A stretch of DNA of 64,000 bases from Roseimaritima sediminicola (GTDB lineage Bacteria > Planctomycetota > Planctomycetia > Pirellulales > Pirellulaceae). A model generated the notes under the pieces. It was not told the origin of the DNA and did no database searches. It worked only from the letters and a program-made list of their open reading frames with translations. Location: positions 1-64,000 of the forward strand of contig NZ_WIAD01000003.1 in assembly GCF_009618275.1 (NCBI RefSeq). Direction: 5' to 3'. Both the position numbers and the translations under genes were made by a program. Shown one piece after another: positions 58,664-64,000 of the stretch (within the stretch, counting starts at the first letter, position 1; each line of letters opens with the position of its first letter).

Positions 58664-60349
58664 TCAGCCGAGCGTGTCTCGCGATTCGATCGCGGAACCG
58701 TCTTCGGCGGGATCGCTGCCGGTGTCTTCGCGGGAACTCGGCTTGGGCGGCAGGTACAAGCGAAAGACGGTCCCGCCGCCGGGCCGGTCTCGAATGTCGA
58801 TCCAGCCCTCGTGTTCTTCCATGATCTTCTTGCACACCGGCAATCCCAAACCGGTGCCGCGGGCGCCTTTGCCGGATTCAAAGGGCGAGAAGATGCGGTG
58901 GCGATCTTCCTCCGGGATGCCTGGGCCGTTATCGGCCACTTCGATCATGACGCCGCGATCGCTGTGACTGCGCGTGCGGACGACCACGCTGGCCTGCTCG
59001 CTGCCGGCGACCGCATCGATGGCGTTGGTCACGACATTGAGCAGCGCGCGATGCATCGCTTCGGGGTCGAAGAACGCCTGAGCCGCTTCGAGGTCGGTTT
59101 CCAGGCACAGCTCGCATTCGGCGTCCTGGGCGCGAACGCGCATCAGTTCGGCAACGTCCTCGATCAATTCATTGAGATCCGCCTCGACGCGATCGGGCTG
59201 CCGTTCCTTGCTGAAACTGAGCATGTCCATGACCAGCTGCGAGATCCGCTCCTGGTTCTTCTCCACCATCGACCAGCCCCGACGAACGGCTTCGTTGTCG
59301 TCGCGTTTCAGCCCCGCGTCGATCAGGTAGCCACCGCCGCGGATTCCCTGCAGGATATTTTTTACATGGTGGGAGAGGTTGGCGATCGTCTGCCCCATCA
59401 CCGCCAACCGTTCGCTCTGCACCATCGCCGAATAATAGTACGTGTCTTCGATGGCCAGGGCCGCCTGATAGCCGATCGCGGTGATCAAACGCAATTGATC
59501 GTCATTGAAGCGTTCGACCGGACCGCCGGCGACGACGTTTCCCGACGAAGTGAACGTATCGACGTACAGGGCACCGACGACGCTGTAGCGACCCTGCAGC
59601 GGCACGCACATGGCTTCGCGAATGCCGGCCTGCACGATTGACTGGGCCGCGTCCCAGCGCCGATCCTCCTGGGCATCGGTCGTCCGCACCGCCTCTTTGT
59701 TCTCCAGCACGTAATCCAAGATCGTACGGCTGATCGAAATCGGTTCGGTGGTCTTGTGTTGCTTGCGGTCACAGCGAGCGGCCGGTCGAAGTTGGCCGGT
59801 CTGCGAATCCAACAACATGACGCAGCCCCGATCGGCGACGACCCAGTCGAAGACCAAGCGCAACACCCGATCGAGCAGTTCCGGTATGTCATTGGTGCGT
59901 CCCACGGCCAGGGCCGTCAGGTACATCACCTCCAACGAACGGTCACCGCCGGAAGGTCCCTTGGATAGATCGGCCGAGGAAACGATCTTCGACGGCTCCG
60001 ATGCGGCGGCCCGTTGGACGATGGCCACGCTGTGGGCCGCCTGCAGCGACGTCGGCTGGCTGGAACCGGTGAAGATCATCAATGTCTGACCGATCTGGAT
60101 GCGGTCGCCGCTGCGGAGCACTTGCTCGGCCACCTCCGCACCGTTCACTTCGGTGCCGTTGCTGCTGTTCAAATCCCGGATCTGGTACTGCAGACCGTCC
60201 TCGCTGGAAATCACCGCGTGCTCGCGAGAAACCTCGCTATCGAGCAACTGGATGCCGGCTTTGGGATCACGCCCGATGGTCTGGGGCCCCCGCGGCAGAT
60301 TAAAGTGGCGACCCTGGTCGCGTCCTCGGATTACAAACAGTGAAGCCAT
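58664..60349 (-). CDS. FHA-GAF histidine kinase
   Basis: A 561-residue soluble sensor kinase. The FHA domain at residues 1-95 (IGRDPKAGIQ...SREHAVI...NSSNGTEVNG) binds phosphothreonine. A GAF domain follows at about residues 150-310. The H-box is IANLSHHVKNILQGIRGG, and the ATPase domain has the N-box LNVVTNAIDAV, G1 EVADNGPGIP and G2 GTGLGLPVCKKI. It has no receiver and no membrane segment. It may link Ser/Thr kinase signalling to a two-component pathway. The cognate regulator is not nearby. Confidence 0.93.
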   Translation of the reverse strand: MASLFVIRGRDQGRHFNLPRGPQTIGRDPKAGIQLLDSEVSREHAVISSEDGLQYQIRDLNSSNGTEVNGAEVAEQVLRSGDRIQIGQTLMIFTGSSQPTSLQAAHSVAIVQRAAASEPSKIVSSADLSKGPSGGDRSLEVMYLTALAVGRTNDIPELLDRVLRLVFDWVVADRGCVMLLDSQTGQLRPAARCDRKQHKTTEPISISRTILDYVLENKEAVRTTDAQEDRRWDAAQSIVQAGIREAMCVPLQGRYSVVGALYVDTFTSSGNVVAGGPVERFNDDQLRLITAIGYQAALAIEDTYYYSAMVQSERLAVMGQTIANLSHHVKNILQGIRGGGYLIDAGLKRDDNEAVRRGWSMVEKNQERISQLVMDMLSFSKERQPDRVEADLNELIEDVAELMRVRAQDAECELCLETDLEAAQAFFDPEAMHRALLNVVTNAIDAVAGSEQASVVVRTRSHSDRGVMIEVADNGPGIPEEDRHRIFSPFESGKGARGTGLGLPVCKKIMEEHEGWIDIRDRPGGGTVFRLYLPPKPSSREDTGSDPAEDGSAIESRDTLG

Positions 60350-60475
60350 GGCTGGGCAGCGAAAACAGGGAATGGGCCGGACACGCTATGATACCGTTTG
60401 AACATCCTAAAGGACCGACGTCGATTTCGGTACCGAATACCTCCTCCTTCCCTTCGCAATCGCCGGGGCGTTACT

Positions 60476-62560
60476 GTGGCACGGACCTACCACTGGGCTT
60501 GGACCTTCCTGACCTTCGCGTTTTTTGCACCTTTCTACACGCCTGCTTTGGCTCTGGCCCAACCGCCCGCCGCAGAACCGGAGCGTCCAGCCGCCCAGCC
60601 CGCGACGCAAACGGAGCCCCAGTCGGCTGCGGAAACTTCGGAACGGCCCGACTCGTCGCGGCTCCGCAGTGATCTGCGCTACCTGGCTTCCGATGAATTG
60701 ACCGGTCGCGGTCCCGGGACGCCCGGAATTGATCTAGCGGCAAAACATATCGCCGGCGCCTTTGCCGAAATGGGGCTGGAAACCGACGCGGTTCCAGACG
60801 GGCCATTTCAACGCGTGGAGCTGGAACTGCAGGCCAAAGCCGGTCCGGCCGAAGAAAACTACGTTCAAATCCGCACCTCCGGCGGGACCGAAGAGCGTTT
60901 GGAACTGGACGCTGCGATGGTGCCCCTGTCGATCGGATCGCCGGGCAAAGCACAAGGGCCTTTGGTGTTTGTCGGCTACGGCATTGCGGCTGCCGAACTG
61001 GACTACGACGACTGGGCGGATGTGGACGTCGAGGGGGCGGTGGTGATGCTGATCCGCAAAACGCCCGGCGAAGGACGCCCCGACCACGCGTTCGCCGACC
61101 GCCAGCGCGCCCGCCATGCGTTCTTTACCACCAAGGTCCAGCACGCCGAACGACGCGGCGCCGCGGCCGTCCTGATCGTCAACGATCGCGGCTCGATCCA
61201 GAGCCAGGTCGATCGACTGAAGCGACGCGTCGAAGGCGAACAACAACGCATTGATAATATCGACCAGACGCTGGCCAACGCCCCCGAAGGCCTCGACCAG
61301 GTACGCAAAACGCTGCAGGAGACGCGCAAAGTCGCCGTCGCCCAGCTGATGACGCTGCAAAACCAACTGGAGCAGGCCGAGAGCGGCTTGTTGGGTGTGA
61401 ACGATGCAGGCGGTTTTGACCAGCCGGCAACGATCCCGGTGGTGTCGATTTCCCGCACCGTCGCCGACCGTTTGCTGCGCGACGCCACCGAGCAGTCGCT
61501 GGCCGCGTTGGAAACGGCGATCGCCGAAGACCTGCGGCCCCGCAGCAGGCCCCTGGCCGATGTCGAAATCCAACTGGAAACGTCGGTGACGCAGGCCCGT
61601 ATCGAAACCTCCAACGTCATCGGAATCCTTCCCGGTCGTGGCGAACTGAAGGACGAAACGGTCGTGGTCGGCGCCCATTACGACCATGTCGGCATGGGGG
61701 GATACGGATCGCTGGCACCGGGTACCATCGCCGTTCACAACGGCGCCGACGACAATGCCAGCGGGACCGTGGTGATGATGGAAGTCGCCCGGCGGATGGT
61801 CCGGCGCATGGAACAGTATGCTTCGCATCGCCGCGTCGTGTTTATCGCCTTCACCGGCGAAGAACGCGGGTTGCTGGGCAGCAAGCATTACGTCCGCGAG
61901 CCTCTGTTCCCCCTGGCTCAGACCGTCGCGATGGTGAATCTGGACATGGTCGGCCGGCTGAAGGACAACGAATTGACCGTTTACGGGACCGGAACCGCAG
62001 ACCGCTTCGACGATCTGCTGGACCGCTTGAATCAAACGGCCGGCTTCCGCCTGCTGAGGGTTGCCAGCGGCTATGGGCCCAGCGATCACGCGTCTTTCTA
62101 TCAGGCGAAAATCCCCGTGCTGTTCTTTTTTACGGGGCTTCACAACGATTATCACCGGCCAAGCGACGATTTCGACAAAATCGATTTTGGTGGACTGGCC
62201 CGAATAACCGATATGGTTACCGACGGCACGGCGGACTTGGCAACCGGCCCGCGTCCGAACTACCGATCGACCGAGCCGGGGGCCGGAATCACGCGTCAGT
62301 TGACCGTGTTCGTGGGCATCCGGATGCGAAACGGCGCCGACAGCGTCACCGTTTCCGAGGTTCACGACGGCAGTCCGGCCGCGCAAGCTGGAATCCAAAC
62401 CGGCGATGTGGTGCAGCGCATCGAGAATCGGCAAATCCAAAATTCGGACGATATCCTCGAAGCGTTGCGGGGCAAGCAGCCCGGCGACCGCTTGCCGATC
62501 CACGTGCTGCGTAACGGTCAAGCGCAACAGATCGACGTGTGGTTGGCACCGCGTCCCTGA
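60476..62560 (+). CDS. M28-family zinc peptidase with PA and PDZ domains
   Basis: A 694-residue exported aminopeptidase-like enzyme. The start is GTG 60476, giving a signal sequence (TFLTFAFFAPFYTPALALA); a TTG at 60398 is the alternative. A PA domain insert lies near residues 120-240, with a coiled-coil stretch inside it. Zinc ligands: HYDHVG, NGADDNASG, EERGLLGSKHY, NLDMVGR and HNDYHRPSDD. A C-terminal PDZ domain (VSEVHDGSPAAQAGIQTGD) follows. It would trim peptides in the periplasm or outside. The next gene starts 254 bp downstream. Confidence 0.9.
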   Translation: MARTYHWAWTFLTFAFFAPFYTPALALAQPPAAEPERPAAQPATQTEPQSAAETSERPDSSRLRSDLRYLASDELTGRGPGTPGIDLAAKHIAGAFAEMGLETDAVPDGPFQRVELELQAKAGPAEENYVQIRTSGGTEERLELDAAMVPLSIGSPGKAQGPLVFVGYGIAAAELDYDDWADVDVEGAVVMLIRKTPGEGRPDHAFADRQRARHAFFTTKVQHAERRGAAAVLIVNDRGSIQSQVDRLKRRVEGEQQRIDNIDQTLANAPEGLDQVRKTLQETRKVAVAQLMTLQNQLEQAESGLLGVNDAGGFDQPATIPVVSISRTVADRLLRDATEQSLAALETAIAEDLRPRSRPLADVEIQLETSVTQARIETSNVIGILPGRGELKDETVVVGAHYDHVGMGGYGSLAPGTIAVHNGADDNASGTVVMMEVARRMVRRMEQYASHRRVVFIAFTGEERGLLGSKHYVREPLFPLAQTVAMVNLDMVGRLKDNELTVYGTGTADRFDDLLDRLNQTAGFRLLRVASGYGPSDHASFYQAKIPVLFFFTGLHNDYHRPSDDFDKIDFGGLARITDMVTDGTADLATGPRPNYRSTEPGAGITRQLTVFVGIRMRNGADSVTVSEVHDGSPAAQAGIQTGDVVQRIENRQIQNSDDILEALRGKQPGDRLPIHVLRNGQAQQIDVWLAPRP

Positions 62561-62814
62561 CGCACCTGACCGCTTCGACCAGCCTTTTCGCAGCCGGTGC
62601 TGCGAATGCGGGTGGCCCGTACCAGGCGTTCGGGCGGCCGGCGAAAGTCGCCAAAAAACTAACCTTTACCCCGCGACCACGAATCGGCAGAATACGTTTG
62701 ATGTGCAGTGTTCCCCAGGGAGCGTTGCCGCCATCAAGCAGGTCAATCGAGGCCGACGGAACGGTCGCCGATGGCAAACCCAAAGACGCACAAATCATTG
62801 CAAGGAGAGCGGAC

Positions 62815-63435
62815 GTGCGAATTTCGAAACTAGCGGCTTATGTGTTCGGTTGTCTGGCTGCTGGAGTCTTGGCTCCGCTGGCCGCTGACGCCCAGAGCCC
62901 TGCTCCCGGAACCCCCGGCCATCGTGTGGGCGTCATCGACGTCGCGAAAATCTTCAAAGAGTCGCCCGCGATCAAAAGCCAGGTCACAGCGGTTGAAAAC
63001 GAACTGAAGGCCTACGACGCCACGCTGGCGAAAAAACGCGAGGAACTGAAAGCGGCCATCGAGCAGCTGAAGACTTTCAATGTCGGCACACCGCAGTACG
63101 CCGAACACGAAGAGAAAGTCGCCAACATGGAATCGCGACTGCGTCTGGAAATGGCTCGCAAGCGCAAAGAGCTGTCCGACGCCGAAGCTCGGATCTACTT
63201 CGAGAACTACAAGCAGATCACCGCTGCGGTCGAGACCGTCGCCAAGTACAACAAGATCAACCTCGTGCTGCGTTACAACAGCGAAGAGATGGATCCGGAG
63301 AAGGGTGAGTCGGTGATCCGCAGCGTGATGAAGAACGTCGTTTATCACGAAGCTTCGCTGGACATGACCAACCTGGTCATGCAGTACCTGAAGTCCCAGG
63401 TCGCCAACAAGCCGCAGGCTACCTCCGCTCGGTAG
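62815..63435 (+). CDS. OmpH/Skp family periplasmic chaperone
   Basis: A 206-residue Skp-like protein. The start is GTG 62815, preceded by AAGGAGA, and the signal sequence is VFGCLAAGVLAPLAADA. The family core VGVIDVAKIFKESPAIKSQ is followed by a long helical hairpin (LAKKREELKAAIEQLKTF...MARKRKELSDAEARIYFEN). Skp holds outer-membrane proteins on their way to the BAM machine. It is directly upstream of lpxC, a typical diderm arrangement. A weak stem with CCGCGG arms at about 63452-63481 lies in the gap before lpxC. Confidence 0.88.
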   Translation: MRISKLAAYVFGCLAAGVLAPLAADAQSPAPGTPGHRVGVIDVAKIFKESPAIKSQVTAVENELKAYDATLAKKREELKAAIEQLKTFNVGTPQYAEHEEKVANMESRLRLEMARKRKELSDAEARIYFENYKQITAAVETVAKYNKINLVLRYNSEEMDPEKGESVIRSVMKNVVYHEASLDMTNLVMQYLKSQVANKPQATSAR

Positions 63436-63555
63436 TCACGTGTATCGAAGCCCCGCGGTCGCAGGAAGCGACCGCCGCGGCTTTGCAGAGAATCGCAGTA
63501 ACGCCATCCAGGCACTTCCTGTTGGGTGGCTCCACGGCACGGAGGCCGCACGCTC

Positions 63556-64000
63556 ATGCGACAGCGAAACGAACACACGATCGCTCATCATTGCCAGGTC
63601 GAAGGACGCGGCTACTGGACGGGACAAGCGGTCCGCGTCCGGATGCTGCCCGCATCGATCGGCACTGGTATCCGCATGGTGCGGACCGACCTGCCCTCCA
63701 AGCCGCTGCTGCACGTCGGCGTCGATGTTCGCCAAGAACAAGATCTGCGGACCACGCTGGCCTCAGGGCAGGCGAGGTTCGCCATGGTCGAGCACCTGCT
63801 GGCGGCCCTGTACGCGATGGAAATCGACAACTGCATCGTCGAGATCGATGCAGAAGAGCTGCCGGGGCTGGACGGCTCCTCGGCCGCTTACGTCGACGCC
63901 CTGCGTTCGGCCGGCCTGGTCATCCAGGCCGCACCGCGCAAGCAGCTGGTCATCGACCGCACGATCCGCTTCGGCACGGCGGCCAACTGGCTGGAGGTCT
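63556..64000 (+). CDS. lpxC: UDP-3-O-acyl-GlcNAc deacetylase LpxC (partial)
   Basis: The first 148 codons of LpxC; the gene runs off the window end. The deacetylase performs the committed step of lipid A synthesis. Family features: PASIGTGIRMVRTDLP, the zinc-ligand motif MVEHLLAALYAMEIDN, and PGLDGSSAAYVDAL. The start is ATG 63556. Its presence beside Skp supports LPS in this planctomycete. The fused LpxC-FabZ form of some groups cannot be excluded because the 3' part is missing. Confidence 0.93.
   Translation, partial: MRQRNEHTIAHHCQVEGRGYWTGQAVRVRMLPASIGTGIRMVRTDLPSKPLLHVGVDVRQEQDLRTTLASGQARFAMVEHLLAALYAMEIDNCIVEIDAEELPGLDGSSAAYVDALRSAGLVIQAAPRKQLVIDRTIRFGTAANWLEV

Noticed and set aside
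58514-59641. 375-codon plus-strand ORF
   Set aside because: Opposite strand of the FHA kinase; starts in the repeat block.
60734-62527. 597-codon minus-strand ORF
   Set aside because: Antisense of the M28 peptidase; high GC opens the frame.

Overview
The window is about 64 kb of high-GC bacterial DNA that looks like a planctomycete of the Pirellulaceae type (Rhodopirellula/Roseimaritima-like). The evidence is a formylglycine-type sulfatase beside a Tat-exported sialidase, a tetrahydromethanopterin gene pair (beta-RFAP synthase plus DUF447), tandem VWA/BatA-like membrane proteins, several secreted HtrA-like proteins, a pseudopilin operon, Skp/OmpH next to lpxC, and dense families of short palindromic intergenic repeats. 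No single diagnostic gene fixes the genus.

Layout. 1-3.4 kb is an accessory region: three unrecognised small ORFs, a four-helix-bundle (S23/IVP/Avd-fold) gene inside a hexamer-tract element, and an emptied relative of that element. 3.4-18 kb is core metabolism and information processing: an AsmA/TamB-like protein, mutS, mtnA, lpd, rpsD, then a tightly overlapping minus-strand operon gltA - pabA/trpG - DUF447 - beta-RFAP synthase, and a panE-like gene. 18-22.5 kb is an exported trio: an NPCBM-domain protein, an active trypsin-like PDZ protease and a protease-dead paralogue. 22.6-30 kb is repeat-rich and carries sialidase, sulfatase, a Tat-exported unknown and an N-formylglutamate amidohydrolase-like gene. 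30-41 kb holds two VWA proteins, a lipoprotein, a ScdA_N-like mini-protein, HtrA and an NtrB/NtrC-type two-component pair. 41-47.8 kb has tRNA-Pro(GGG), a heme-binding DUF3365-like protein, a KefB/C-type antiporter, a His-rich exported protein, a BON protein, a sterol-desaturase-family enzyme and epmA. 47.8-52.3 kb is a minus-strand pseudopilin operon (G, H, I, J, K) built on 4-bp start/stop overlaps. 52.6-64 kb has a membrane coiled-coil protein with a BRCT-like tail, a secreted Gly-rich protein, an AMP-ligase/aldehyde-dehydrogenase pair, an FHA-GAF histidine kinase, an M28 peptidase, Skp and the start of lpxC, which runs off the end.

How the genes fit together. pabA supplies a route to p-aminobenzoate, which beta-RFAP synthase uses in the first committed step of methanopterin synthesis; DUF447 is a usual companion. 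The pseudopilins, HtrA-like proteins, Skp, LpxC and AsmA-like protein all point to a diderm cell with an active periplasm. The sulfatase and sialidase suggest use of sulfated or sialylated glycans.

The most unusual signal is the pair of elements at about 302-460 and 1701-2407. Their termini carry inverted arrays of a hexamer that is uniform within an element but different between elements (GAGTAC versus GAGCAC). All four left-arm units, and the right arm, have changed together. One element encodes a four-helix-bundle protein and the other has lost it.
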